Positions 41,897 to 53,700 of a stretch of 64,000 nucleotides of DNA are shown here, one piece after another. The notes under the pieces were generated by a model. It was not told the origin of the DNA. It searched no databases and was given only the letters and a program-made list of their open reading frames with translations. Source of the DNA: Scandinavium goeteborgense (GTDB lineage: Bacteria > Pseudomonadota > Gammaproteobacteria > Enterobacterales > Enterobacteriaceae); contig NZ_CP054058.1 in assembly GCF_003935895.2 (NCBI RefSeq), positions 3,267,177 to 3,331,176 of the forward strand. The letters are read 5' to 3'. A program made the position numbers and the translations under genes. Positions within the stretch are counted from its first letter, which is position 1. Each line of letters begins with the position of its first letter.

Positions 41897-43021
41897 TTAC
41901 AGACCAGAGCCGACATTAAAATAGACCGCCTGCTCGCCATCACTAAAGGCGACATCGACCCCGGTATACAGCCCATATTTTCGGGCAATCAGATAGCGAA
42001 AGCCTGTTCCCCAGGCGACTTCACTGGTACTGAACACATCATTATTATCATTGGCGGCACTTCCCGCGCCGACAAATCCTTGCAGGATCCAGCGCGGCGT
42101 AACCTGCCATGCAAGCTGAGTTTGCGCGGTCGCCACGTAATCGCCCTGATAGCGATAGCGTGAAATCCCGCGCAGATTAATATCTGGTCGTGACATCGGC
42201 GGCAGATGCCGGTCGCTGTTGGTCAGCGCCTGATAGTTGCCTGCCAGCCCCAGGGTCACCGTTGGGCTTAATGGCAAAAAGTATTTACCGTCGAGCGTCA
42301 GCTGGTTGTAGCGGTAATCTCCCCCCAAAAACGAGGTATAAAAGCGGTACTCGGCGCTTAATGACAACCCCTTGTGAGGATAGAAAAAATTGTCCGTTGT
42401 GTCATATTCCGCCAGCAGCCCCAGCGCCGAAGAGGTGCTTTCTTTGCCAAAAAGACGCTGCCAGGCGTAATTGATCACCTTGTTGTTGTCCGCGGAAATT
42501 TCCGTGTGCGCGTAAAATTGCGTCACGCCGAGAAAGACCGGGGAATCCCCTACGCGAAACTGTAACTTTTGCAGGCCACCGTAGCCTTTTGTATTCGTGC
42601 TAATGGCCTGATTTTTACCGAATCCCAGCACATCGCCGCTGTAAATATCGAGATTAATGTTGGCATATCCCAACCCAACCAGATAGCGAATGTGGTCGTT
42701 ATTCCAGGTGTGTCGATGACCGCCGCCGACAAACCAGCTGCCGTTTTCAGTGGCACCGCCGCCAAACGCCGACAGGTTTGGCGGAATAAAGCGATCGCCG
42801 TCCATCGAGCCTTTGCCGTGTAAAAACAGGCCAAACAGCCCGCCACCGTAGCCAATTGCCGGTTCGGTTATCAGCACCGGGATCGGCAGGAAGCCATATT
42901 TGTTATCGCGCAGGTAGTCGCTCATATCGAGCATCCCGTCCTGCGGGTCTAACATGCCCGCGGCCACGCTGTGGAGGCTGGTGAACAGCAGCCCCAGCGC
43001 GGCCAGTTTGCGCAGCATCAT
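41897..43021 (-). CDS. Omp85-type (BamA/TamA-like) barrel without POTRA domains, copy 1
   Basis: A 374-residue exported barrel protein. Signal peptide LRKLAALGLLFTSLHSVAAG, a short aspartate/glycine-rich lead (DPQDGMLDMSDYLRD), then barrel sequence: PVLITEPAIGYGGGLFGLFL, FFYPHKGLSLSAEYRFYTSF and the family motif PDINLRGISRYRYQGDYVA, ending YFNVGSGL. It lacks POTRA domains. The terminal residue is leucine instead of the usual phenylalanine. The ATG at 43021 overlaps the stop of the mechanosensitive-type gene by four bases. The two Omp85-like genes of the operon are clearly different, not a recent duplication. Confidence 0.82.
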   Translation of the reverse strand: MMLRKLAALGLLFTSLHSVAAGMLDPQDGMLDMSDYLRDNKYGFLPIPVLITEPAIGYGGGLFGLFLHGKGSMDGDRFIPPNLSAFGGGATENGSWFVGGGHRHTWNNDHIRYLVGLGYANINLDIYSGDVLGFGKNQAISTNTKGYGGLQKLQFRVGDSPVFLGVTQFYAHTEISADNNKVINYAWQRLFGKESTSSALGLLAEYDTTDNFFYPHKGLSLSAEYRFYTSFLGGDYRYNQLTLDGKYFLPLSPTVTLGLAGNYQALTNSDRHLPPMSRPDINLRGISRYRYQGDYVATAQTQLAWQVTPRWILQGFVGAGSAANDNNDVFSTSEVAWGTGFRYLIARKYGLYTGVDVAFSDGEQAVYFNVGSGL

Positions 43022-44637
43022 GCTTCCGGCCTGCCCGGCGGCGTCGCAGGCGCTGTGTACCAATTCTCTTTCGCCACCATCACGGCCTCTTCCGGTTGCA
43101 GCACGAAGTTCGGCGACATAATCTGCACGCCAAATTCGTTAAACACGTCCTGAATGTTGCTGTGCAGCGCGTTACGCGCCACCGCCAGCGAAGTGCCCGG
43201 TAAAAGTCGAACCTGAAGTTCGTAGGAAATATACCAGTCCATCAGACTCAACTGACGCACCAGCGGCGCCTCGGCAGGATCGACGATCCCGTCGGTGCGA
43301 CGGGCCGCCAGCTCCAGCATCGCGTGCACCTGACGCCACGGCGTGTCATAGCCGATAGTGACGCCGGTGGTGAGATTCACACCGCCGCCCGGGTTCTGCG
43401 CGCTGAGGTTGATAATTTTGCCGCTGACTACCACCGCGTTGGGTACCGTCACAACGTAGTTTTCGCGGGTAATGATTTTGGTGGCCAACAACCCGATTTC
43501 GCTGACCTGACCTTCATTGTCTGCAATTCGGATAATGTCACCTCTGTGCAATGCGCGGGAGTAAATAAGCACCAGCCCGCTCATGGCATGGTTCATCACG
43601 CCCGCCGATCCGAGCGTCAGCATCAGGCCGAAGAAGACGCTGATCCCTTTGAACGCCAGCGAGTTTGCGCCAGGCAAGAAGGGGTATGCGGCAGAGAGAG
43701 CGAATAACCAGACCATGACCGAAATCAGTTTGCGCGTGGTGCCAACCGTTTCCGGATGTAAACCAGGGAGCTGCACTTTACCCGCCGCTACCTGGTTAAG
43801 TAAAACCTTCAATAATTTAATTATAAATGACGTAATCAGGAAGATAATCAAAACGATAAGCAAGCCAGGCAGCGCTGAAGCTATCGACAGCGTAATTTTT
43901 TGCAGCACCCGGTACGTCCAGTCGCCAAGCGATTCTCCCCAGACCCGCGTCCAGGGAAACAGGCCGAATGCCCAACCGAGCCACAGGTACACCGCCACCA
44001 GCGACACCAGGATCATCAGCAGCCCGTACAGCTTAGATTCAATCGCCCCTAAAAAGCGCCGCCAGCTAATGGGAATAATACCGCGTTTTTCCAGCAACAT
44101 CATCAGGTTATAGCGCCTAACCCAGCGCCAGGTGCGGTACGCGCCATAGCACAACAAGGCCACCGCCAATGCGCCCGCCAGGGTTTTCAGCACCGCCAGC
44201 ACCAGATACCCGGCGTTATACTGATCGCTTAGCGCCGTACGTTGACGCTCCATGCGCGCCAAAACCCGCTGGGCGGCCTGATCGAGGGTTAAATCATCCC
44301 CTTCGTCGAGATCGGCCTGGCTCAGTAACATGATCGGTTTGCCGTTCATCAGGAACAGGCGCGCGGGCTGGTTATAGCGGGTGATCGGTTCGACGGTCAG
44401 CGGTTTGCTGACGTCATCATGGGTGAAAGCGCGCAGGGTATTGCGAATACGCAGCACGCGCTCTTCCGGCGTGCTGAGACCAAACTTTGCCTGAAGCATG
44501 ACAATCGGCTGGTGAAAAATATAGACCGTTCTGGCCCGTTCCTGATCCGTCGGCTGCTGCCGGGGTTCAGCGGCGAATAACGGAAAAGCAAGCAACAGCG
44601 AAAGCCACGCCAGTAAAACATGCCGCATCCTGTTCAT
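43018..44637 (-). CDS. MscS-family membrane protein, first gene of the envelope operon
   Basis: A 539-residue protein with a signal-like first segment (VLLAWLSLLLAFPLFA), a periplasmic stretch of about 130 residues, several membrane segments, and an MscS-type core: GSAGVMNHAMSGLVLIYSRA, the beta domain LHRGDIIRIADNEGQVSEIG and VTVPNAVVVSGKIINLSAQN. It is much longer than MscS (286) and has a periplasmic domain as in the larger channel relatives. The ATG at 44637 has GGGTG seven bases upstream; a GTG at 44646 and an ATG at 44628 are alternatives. It heads an operon of exported barrel proteins, an unusual partner set for a channel. Confidence 0.86.
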   Translation of the reverse strand: MNRMRHVLLAWLSLLLAFPLFAAEPRQQPTDQERARTVYIFHQPIVMLQAKFGLSTPEERVLRIRNTLRAFTHDDVSKPLTVEPITRYNQPARLFLMNGKPIMLLSQADLDEGDDLTLDQAAQRVLARMERQRTALSDQYNAGYLVLAVLKTLAGALAVALLCYGAYRTWRWVRRYNLMMLLEKRGIIPISWRRFLGAIESKLYGLLMILVSLVAVYLWLGWAFGLFPWTRVWGESLGDWTYRVLQKITLSIASALPGLLIVLIIFLITSFIIKLLKVLLNQVAAGKVQLPGLHPETVGTTRKLISVMVWLFALSAAYPFLPGANSLAFKGISVFFGLMLTLGSAGVMNHAMSGLVLIYSRALHRGDIIRIADNEGQVSEIGLLATKIITRENYVVTVPNAVVVSGKIINLSAQNPGGGVNLTTGVTIGYDTPWRQVHAMLELAARRTDGIVDPAEAPLVRQLSLMDWYISYELQVRLLPGTSLAVARNALHSNIQDVFNEFGVQIMSPNFVLQPEEAVMVAKENWYTAPATPPGRPEA

Positions 44638-44684
44638 AATCAACACCCGCAGAAGTAAAAATTATCGTTATTATTCAGAGCACA

Positions 44685-44730
44685 AAAGCAAAAGGCTGGC
44701 CTGCTCTGATTTGAGCATAGACCAGCCTTA
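44685..44730 (-). terminator. Terminator after the giant autotransporter
   Basis: On the minus strand AAGGCTGG and CCAGCCTT (with an inner TGCTC/GAGCA pair) are followed by TTGCTTTTG. It lies 18 bp after the stop of the autotransporter gene. It also lies in the leader of the downstream MscS-type gene, which reads the same way, so leak-through could feed that operon. Confidence 0.8.
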
Positions 44731-44747
44731 GGCTAATTCAAGACGCC

Positions 44748-47700
44748 TTAGAAGCGGATTTTCATCCCCACCGAGGCGGACAGATTGGCATCCACGCTCG
44801 ATTTATCGCCGTTGTCCCAGGTACGCCCAACTTCCGTATATGCCTGAACGTCATTGGTGACGGTCCAGGTTGCACCGACGGCGGCTTCCGTGGCGCTGTA
44901 CTGCTGGCTGGCGCTCAGGGTCGTTTTGCCGTTGCTGTTTGCGCCGTTGCGGTAGGTCACCGAATCATCGCCGCCCGACAGTTCCTGCCAGTAGTTCACC
45001 CGCACGTACGGTTTCACTTTGCCGATTTTGGTGTCGTAATCCGCGGTCAGACGTGCACCGAGACGCCCTATCACTGCGCTGTCGGCGTCGATACCCACAT
45101 GGGTATTGGCCCCGTCGTTCAGCGTCACATCGTCAAAGTTGCTCCACTGCCAGACCAGCTGCGCCTGCGGCTCGAAGGCCCAGTTGCTGCTGCCAATCTG
45201 CCACGGTTTGCCCACTTCGACCGACGCGGTGACGGTGTTGCCGTCCGGATGGTAAGTCTGGCTGTCGCTCAGGTTTTTCAGATCGACCGAATGGTAACCA
45301 TACTGCAACACATTATCAACATAGAAACCGTTGGTATCGGTCCAGGTGGCGTAGCCGCCGACGTAAGTGGAGAGCGTTGAGTTGTACGCCGAACCGCCGC
45401 CCATGCCGGTGTTACCGCTGACCGAGCTGTCGGTATCCATAATGGTGGTGTAAACCCCGGTGCGCCATTTGTCGTTCTGCCACAGGTCGACGCCCATCTG
45501 CATCCCGTCGTACTGCGAATGACTTTGGCTGCTGGTCGCATCGTCCAGATGCTGATCGACGGTTTTGGTCAGATAACGCGCCCAGAAGCGGCTTTCGCCG
45601 TCTGCCGGCGCATCGGCGCGCCACGGCTGTTCGTCACCCACGCGCTGATGCAGGGTGCCAAGCACGTACAAATCGGCCTGGCGAACAATCGATGCCACGC
45701 TGTTAAAGCCCGGCACCACCGGGTTGTAGCCCGCACGCAGGAACCAGTCTTCCCCGGCCCCGCTCGCATTCCCGGCGAACAATTGGTACTGCCACGCCCC
45801 GGCAACCAGTCGGCTGCTACCGATGTTAAAGGCGTCTTTGGTGGTTTGTGCGGTGGTGGTGGCGCCGTTCAGAGCCTGAACCACCATGATGCCGTCGCCG
45901 GTGGTCGGTTCGCCAAGCTGGCTGACGTCGATGTCGAGGCGCGTGGACCCGGTTGCCGTTCCACCGTTGATCACCAGCTTATCGGCCACGCCCGGGCTGT
46001 GCTGCTGGGCGGCAATCTTCAGGGTGCCGTCCATCCCGACGTAATCGCCGTTGACGGTCAGCGTCGAGCCGACGTTGCCGCCGCGCAGATTCACCGTGCC
46101 CTGGTTGACCAGGTTCGCCACAGTCTGACTGCGCCCACCGGTATCCAGGGTCGCATTCTCACTGACGATATGGCTCGATTTGGTGCTCAGCCGCCCGATG
46201 CCGCCCGCCAGCAATGTGCCTTTTTCCACCAGCGTATAGCCGGTCCAGTTATTCAGCCCGTTCAGCACCGTAGTGCCGCTGCCTGCCTGAATAAAGTTCC
46301 CGGTACCGGTAATGACGCCGTTAAGTTCGGCGGTGTTATTGCGGTTCACCACCAGCGTACCGAGGTTGAGAATATTGCCGGTGGCGCTGCCGGTGCTGCC
46401 GCCGTTGCCGAGCTGCAACGTCCCCTTGCGGATGGTCGTCAGGCCGGTGTAGCTGCTGTCCTGGGTCAGGGTCAGGGTGCCGTCACCCGCTTTGGTTAAG
46501 CCGCCGCTACCGCTGATGCCCGACAGCAGAGAAACGTCATTGCTGTTGGTGTCGATGGTGCCGCCGTCGCCGCTGAGCGTCCACGCACGTTGGGTGTCGA
46601 ACGCCTCGCCGTAGCGGAAGGTCCCGCCGTTCAGGGTAATACCGGTGTCCGCCGCGCCAAGATTCTGGTCGCCGCTGACCTGCAACACGCCGCCGCTGAC
46701 GGTGGTGCCGCCGCGATAGCTGTTGTCGCCGTTCAGCACCAGGGTACCGATATCCGTTTTGTTGATGCCGCCGCTGCCGGTGATTTGCGAATTAATGGTG
46801 GCGGTGTAGAGCTTGCCAAGTGCGGTGCCGTCGCCGACGCGGATCACCGTATCGGCGGTGTTGGTGGTGATCACCCCGTCGTTAATCACGTAGCCGTTGG
46901 TGGTGAACTGCGCGCCGCTGATCAGCACCTCACCGAGGCTGTTATCAACGGTGACATCGCCTTTTCTCCCGCTGAATATCGCAAACGCGCCATCACTGAA
47001 CGGCGCATTGATGGTGCCGTCTGGATCGGTCTGATCGGTGGACCAGTTGTCGTTGCCGCCGCTGTTCTGCCAGACGCCGTCGCCGCCGTCGATTTTGCCG
47101 TTGTTTTTCAGAATGCCGCTTACGCCGCCAGTGCCGTCCCAGAAGTTCAGCAGCAGGCCGCTGGTGTTGACCAGGTTGATCTGATTCGCCACCGAGGTCT
47201 GAACGTACAGCTGTTGAGCCGCGTCCGGCACGTTGCCGAGCAGTAAGCTGTTATTGATCAGATTGCCGCTGTAGTTGATGACGCGGTACACGCCGACGTC
47301 AAATTTCCCGCCCGGCGTCTGGGTGATGTTCAGCCTGCCGTCGAGGGTCAGATCGCCGTTTACCACCAGCAGATCGTTCAGCGGATCGTTGGCGTCCGGC
47401 ACGTTAGATTTACCGAACTGGAAATCGATCTGCGAGTTGTTGGCGAGCGTCAGGTTGTTCATGGTCAGCACGCCGACGCTGTTCAGGTCTTTGCCCGGCG
47501 TCAGGTGGCCGTTATCCGCCACGTTGACGTTGGCCCCCAAGGTCCCTTCCCCGCCCAGCGTCGCATTGCTGGCCACGCTGGTCGCCCCGGTGGCCGCGCT
47601 CTGGTCGCCGTTAATCAACAGCACGCCTTTCATCACCGACGTCGCGCCGGTGAAGGTGTTGTCGGCGGTCAGCGTCAGAATGCCGGTGCCCACTTTTTCC

Positions 47701-50700
47701 AGCCCGCCGCCAACGCCCGAAATCAGGCCGCTGAGGGTGTCGTTGAGGTTGAGATTTCCTTCGCTGAGGGTTTTATTCCCCAGCGTCACAGAGCCTGCCC
47801 CGGAGAGAGAACCCACGGAGGTTTTCCCTGCGGAATCCGCGAGGTTTACGCGGGCCCCGCTCTGGTTGGCAATCCGCGCATTCGCCGCCTGCGCCCCGCC
47901 CGCAAAGGCCACCAGGCCGCTGTTGGTGGTAACGCTGGTGCCGCCGTCGGCGCTGCCGGAAATCACCATTTGTGAATCGGCATCGACGTTAATTTTCGCG
48001 CTGCCCGCATTACTGCTGCCGGTGAATCGGGCGGTGCCGTCGGTCAGGCCAATGATGCTCTGGCCCGCGCTGGCGCTGTCATTGAAGCTCAGTGTCGCCC
48101 CATCCACATCAAAGGTATGCGTCTGCGCGTTGGCGCTGCTGCGGAAGTTTACCCGCGCATCGTCATTGAGCGTCACCGTGCTGTTCTGTTTGCCGAATGC
48201 ACCCGAGGCATTGACGTTCACATCCAGCGTCCCGGTGCCGTTTTTGCCGTTGACGAGGGTATCGCCGAGATAGGTATTGGCGGTGTTGAGGACCAACTGG
48301 CCCGCACCGGTTCCGGCAGAGGTATCTTCAATGGTCAGCTTGCCTTCACCGCCGATGACGCCGTTTGAGGTAAAGATTTTGCCGAACGCATCCAGCGTGC
48401 CGCCGCCGGTTTTATCGAGGAAGATTTTACGGTTGGTGGTGAGATTCTCCCCGGAACGCAGGGTCGCGTCATTTTTCAGGGTGACGGACGTCCCGGCGTT
48501 ACCCAGACTGCTGTCTTTCGACACCTGTAACGTGCCGTTCCACACTTCCACCCCGCCATTAATGCGGTTGTCGCCGTTGAGCACCAGCGTGCCCGGATCG
48601 GTTTTCAGCAGACGGGTGACGTTCAGATTGCCGCTGCTGTCGCGGTCGCCGCTTAACGCCGCAGTCGCACCCAGCGGGTCCGTATCCTGCACCAGATTGG
48701 CGTTGATGGTGGTGACCACATCTTCACCCGCCCCGCCGTCACCGACGCGGATCAGGAAGTAGCGATTGGCCGCCGTTTCCCCTTGCGCGGTGTAGTTGTT
48801 CGCCGGATTCAGGCCGGTAGCCGCATTGGTCGCCACAAATTGCAGCTCGCTGCCGTTAACCGGGTTCAGGGTGTAGCCATTGGAGCTGAACTGCATCCCA
48901 GATGTGACCACCTGCGTTAGCGTGCCGCCGATCACCTCAGGCGTGATATTCACCGTGCTGCCCGCGCCCTGGAATACCGCAAAGGCGTGCTGCGCCCACG
49001 GGGCGTTGCCCACCCCGCTGCTTTGGGTCCATTTGTTAGCAACCCCGGTCAACTGCGGCGACCAGCTACCGACACCGCCATCGACTCTGCCGTTGCCGTC
49101 GATACCGTCGTTACCGTGGTTAGTCGTCGCATCACCGTCCCAGAACTGCAACGCGGTGGTCGGATCAAGGAAGTTGAGCACCAGGTTGACCTGCTGCGGC
49201 ACGTTAGTCTGCACTTCATACTTCGAGTCGGTTGGCGGCAGGGCGACAATATCCAGCCCTCTATCGTCCAGTGCTCCGCCGAAGTTATACAGGCGATACA
49301 CGCCCGGCAGGAAAGTCCCGCCGTCGGCTAATTTCACATCAAGATCGCCGTCGAGCTGCAAATCGTTGCCGACGTTCACCAGATCGTTATAGGTGCCACC
49401 CGGCACGTACGCCTCGCCCAGCTGGAACTCGCTGGTGGTATCATCCGCCAGCGCCAGGCTGCCGCCGATGGTGAATTTTCCGGTGCCCATGTCGCCCGGG
49501 GTCAGTTTGGCACCGCCGGTGTTAAAGGTGACATCCCCGCCCAACTTACCCACGCCACCTAATGTCGAATTGCTAAACACCGTCGTGGTGCCGGTACCGG
49601 TTTGCACGCCGTTGACCAGTAAGGTGCCTTTTTCCACACCGGTGCTCCCGGCGTAACTGTTGGCCCCGCCGAGACGCGTGACCCCAAGGCCCGTCTGGCG
49701 GAAGTTACCCGCACCGGAAATCACCCCGTTGAGTGCCACGTTATCAGAATGGTTAACAATCAGATTGCCGTCGTCGGTGATATTGGTTTGGGTTGAGAGC
49801 AACCCGGTGGTGCCGCCATTACCCAGTGCCAGCGATGAACCGACACCGATAGTGGTTTTGCCGGTATAGGTGTTGTTACCCAGCAGCACGGTGCTGCCGC
49901 TGCCGACGCGCTCCATGCCGCCGGAGCCGGAAATCACTCCGCTGTAGGTCTGGTCCGTTCCGTCAAACGAGACGAGGCTGGTCGCGCCCGTCGTCGCAAT
50001 ATTGTAGTTGTGGACTGTCGCCTGACCTGGCGTGCCGAGGCTGTCGCCGCTGCGCAGCTTCGCACCGTTATTGACGTTTATGACCGGCGTGCCGGAGAGG
50101 GTCAAATCGTTCACCACCCGCATGTCGGTGGTCGCCCCGTTCAGCGTCAGCGTGCTCCAGCCGGTACCGATATTCGTCCCGGAGGCCAGATTGTCCGCCG
50201 CCAGGCTGCCAATCAACGCCGAAGCGCCCGCTTTGTTGGTGCCGTTGAAGGTCAGCGTGCTGCCGGTCCCGCCCTGGCTAAGAAGATGGGTGGTGTTGTT
50301 GAGATTGACGTTGCCAACCGTGGCGGCATCGCGCCCGTCGTTGCCGGTGAAGGTCACGCCGCCGTTGAAATTACCGGTGTTCCAGGTGAAGCGGTCGCTG
50401 CCGCTGCCCAGCGTTAACTCCCCGCGCGTGGTCCCGCCGCTGAGGGTCAGGCTGTCATTGCCGCTGCCGGTCAGCACCGCCTGCGCCGTCGATGACGCCG
50501 CGCTGAGCGTCCCGCTATTGGTGATGGTGTTATTGGCGCTGCCGGTAGCATCAATGAGCTTCGCCGCCTGGCTGCTACTGGTAACTGTGCCGGTATTGCT
50601 AATGGTGCGGTTCGCCGCGCTGCCGTTGAGCACAATCAGCGAACTGCTGTTGCTGGTGCTGCTGGAATTGATGGTTCCGCTGTTGCTGAACGCTTTGGTG

Positions 50701-53700
50701 TTGGCCGCCAGAATAGTGCTGCCGGTGTTGCTGGAGGTCTGGATATTACCCCGGTTGGTCAGGCTGCTGGCGTTGGTGGCGTCAATCGCCGCCCCCGCGT
50801 TTGCGCCCATGGTGATGCTGGTCCCGGAATTTACCGTCCCGCTGGTTTTCGCCAGCACGCCAACGCTATTCGCGCCATTGCCGTTGATGGTGTAGCCAGT
50901 GCCGATATTCAGGTTGCCGGTGGTCGCAGAGCCGTCAGACTTCATAAACGCGAATCCGCTGCCGCTCCCGCTGACATTCAGGATGTTGCCGCTACCTTCA
51001 GCACTGAAGGTCACCGCAGTACGAATCGCCGGACCGTTGGCGGCATTGATGGTCACGTTGTTGAGCTTAACGTTACTGGAACTGGCGTTGTTGTTGATCC
51101 CCGCCCCGCTGCCGGTCAGGTCGATGGTGGTATTGCTGGCGGTAAACGACGACGCGCCGGAGCTGTCGATCAACACCCCATCCGCATCACCGCCCGCCGT
51201 AATGTGGTTGCCGGTGCCGTTAACAGTCAACGACGCGCCGTTCCCGGTCAACTGAACCGCCGCTTTGCCGCCGGTGGCGTTGACGGTGCCGAGTTTGTTA
51301 ACAATCGCCCCGCTGCCCTGCACCCGCAGGCCGACGTTGGCGCTGCCGGTCGCGCCGGACACGGTGATGGTGCCGTTGTTGGTCAACTGACCGGCGTTTT
51401 GGATATCGACCCCAATGTTGTTACTGCCCGCCACGCTGACGGTGGTATCCGCGGCAGCAATCGTCGCCAGGCCGTTATCATGCAGCAAGATGCCGGTACT
51501 GTTATTGCCCTGAAGATTAATGTTGGCCCCGGAATTGAGCGTCAGATTACCGAGATTCGACACGTTATAGCCGGTGATCCCGTTTTGTCCGGCGGCAGAG
51601 CCAATCACCGCATCAGAGGAAACCCGTGTTGCCACTGGCGTATCGCCAATGTCGCCATTAATGTTGTAATCACGCCCATCAATCACCACCGCCGTGGTGT
51701 TATTCCCGGTCAGCTGAATCGCCCCGTCGCTGATAGTGCCCTGCGCCCCGCCGGTGACTCGCACGCCGACGGCGTTTTGACCACTGACCACAATGCTGGC
51801 GTTACCGGTGGTTATCTGCGTCGCCACATCATTACTGGCATTGGTATCGTTCAGATCATCAAAACCGTTGGCAAACACCCCCGTCGAGCGCGTCCCGCTG
51901 ACGTTCAGGTTGTAGTTGCCCCCGACGGTCGAGCCGGTAAATTCGGCCCCGTTATCAACAGCAAACAGGATAGACCCGGTCTGAGCGCTGTCGGTGATGG
52001 TTGGATTGCTGATGTTAATCGTCGCGCCCTGACCCCAGGCGTAATAGCCAATCTGGTTGGTATTCTCAAAGGTCAGGCTGGAATTATTGCCCAGGTCGAT
52101 CGTCGCATTGCCGCGCGCATGCACGCCAATGGCCCCCGCGGACAGCAGGCGAATGCTCGATTGCAGATCAACCGTCGCGGCATGGGTATTCAGCCCTTCG
52201 GCGTAAACCGCATAGTTTCGATAGGTGAACGGATTGCCATCGTTGCCACCGGTGCCGCCCGCACTGCCGACGGTAATGCTGCCAGCGCTGGTCGACGTCA
52301 GGCTGGCATCGGCACTCGCCGCCAGCACGTTGAGGGCGATGTTGTTATCCCCCTGCACCTGAATGCTGCCGTTGTTGGTCGCCGCACCGACGTTGTCCTG
52401 CACAAACATGCCGTAGTTCGCCGCCGCAGACCCGGCGGTGAGTTTGCCCTGCACCACGATGGACCCGTTGTTGGTGACCGTCCCCTGGTTGCCGCTGGCC
52501 ATCATCCCGGCCGCGTTGCGCGTGCCGCTCAGCAAGGTGATGGTCCCGTCGGTACTGTTGACCACTCCGTTGGCGCTGGTGGTGTAGATACCCGCGGTTA
52601 AATCCCCGCTGCCCACCAGATTCACCGCCGTCGGTGTTCCGGCGGCGGTCAGCGGCGTGCCACCGACCCAGATATTACCGTGGTTAAGGAAGCTGGCATT
52701 CCCGGACAGGTCGACCCCATACGCGCCGCCGTGGCCGTCAACGTTATGACTGTTGCCGGTGATGACAATCGACTTGCCCGCATTGTTTTCCACTTCGGTC
52801 GTGCCGCTGGCCTTTATGCCTGTGGCATTGTGGGTGGATGAATCGGTAATGCCGACGTTGATGAAACCGTTGTTGGCAACCGCACTGGCGCCGCTGGCCG
52901 ATATCGCCGTCGCTCCGGCGTTATTGACGTTTTGATTGGTGCCATTTTTTTCAAGGAACAGCCCGGCGTTAATCACCCCGTTATTGATGGCGGCAGAGTT
53001 GGTGGTCTTCATGCCGACGGATTCAGGGCTGCTGCCGCTACTGCGCCAGGTGTTGATCGCCCCGTTGTTGGTTATCTGCGCGTCGGCATTGGCTTCCATC
53101 ACCGCCGTTGCGCCATCGACGGCCAGGCTGCCGGCGGAGGTCACGGTGCCGGTGGCATTCACGCCGTCGGCGTAGATTATCCGCAGATTGCCGGTGCCCA
53201 ACGTCGCGTTGTTGCTGTGCACGCCCCGGTCTTCCCAGGCGTGATAGGTCATGTTGATGGCGGTGCTTTCCGCCTGGGCCAGCAGGCCCTGAATAATGGC
53301 ATCGTAGGTCCGCTGGGCTTCCACCGTTGAGTCGATGGTGCCGCCATTCACCGTCGCCCCGGCATTCAGCCAGTACTGGATTTGCGGCTTGCCGTTGTAA
53401 TCGCCCTGCCCGGTCAGATAATCGTTAACGTCCGCAATATCCTGCGCGGTATTGATGGTGAAGCTTTTTTGCCCGGCCTGCACCGTCTTGCCTAACACCT
53501 CAACGTAGTTCGGCAGCGTCAGGGTGTAACTGTATTTGGTGCTTTGCGCGCTGGCGTTCTGGATGTCGCTGGAAATCACCGCCGCCGGACGGAAATGAAT
53601 GTAGTTGTCCGACTGCCAGTTAACCGCGCTGGTTGGCCCGGCTAACACGCCGGTGGTTGTGGCCTGTGCCAGGGTGGAATTTTTCGCCAGCAGGTCGAGG

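Noticed and set aside
51204-52601. 465-codon plus-strand frame inside the giant autotransporter
   Set aside because: The repetitive passenger sequence leaves several antisense frames open by base composition. No domain is recognisable.
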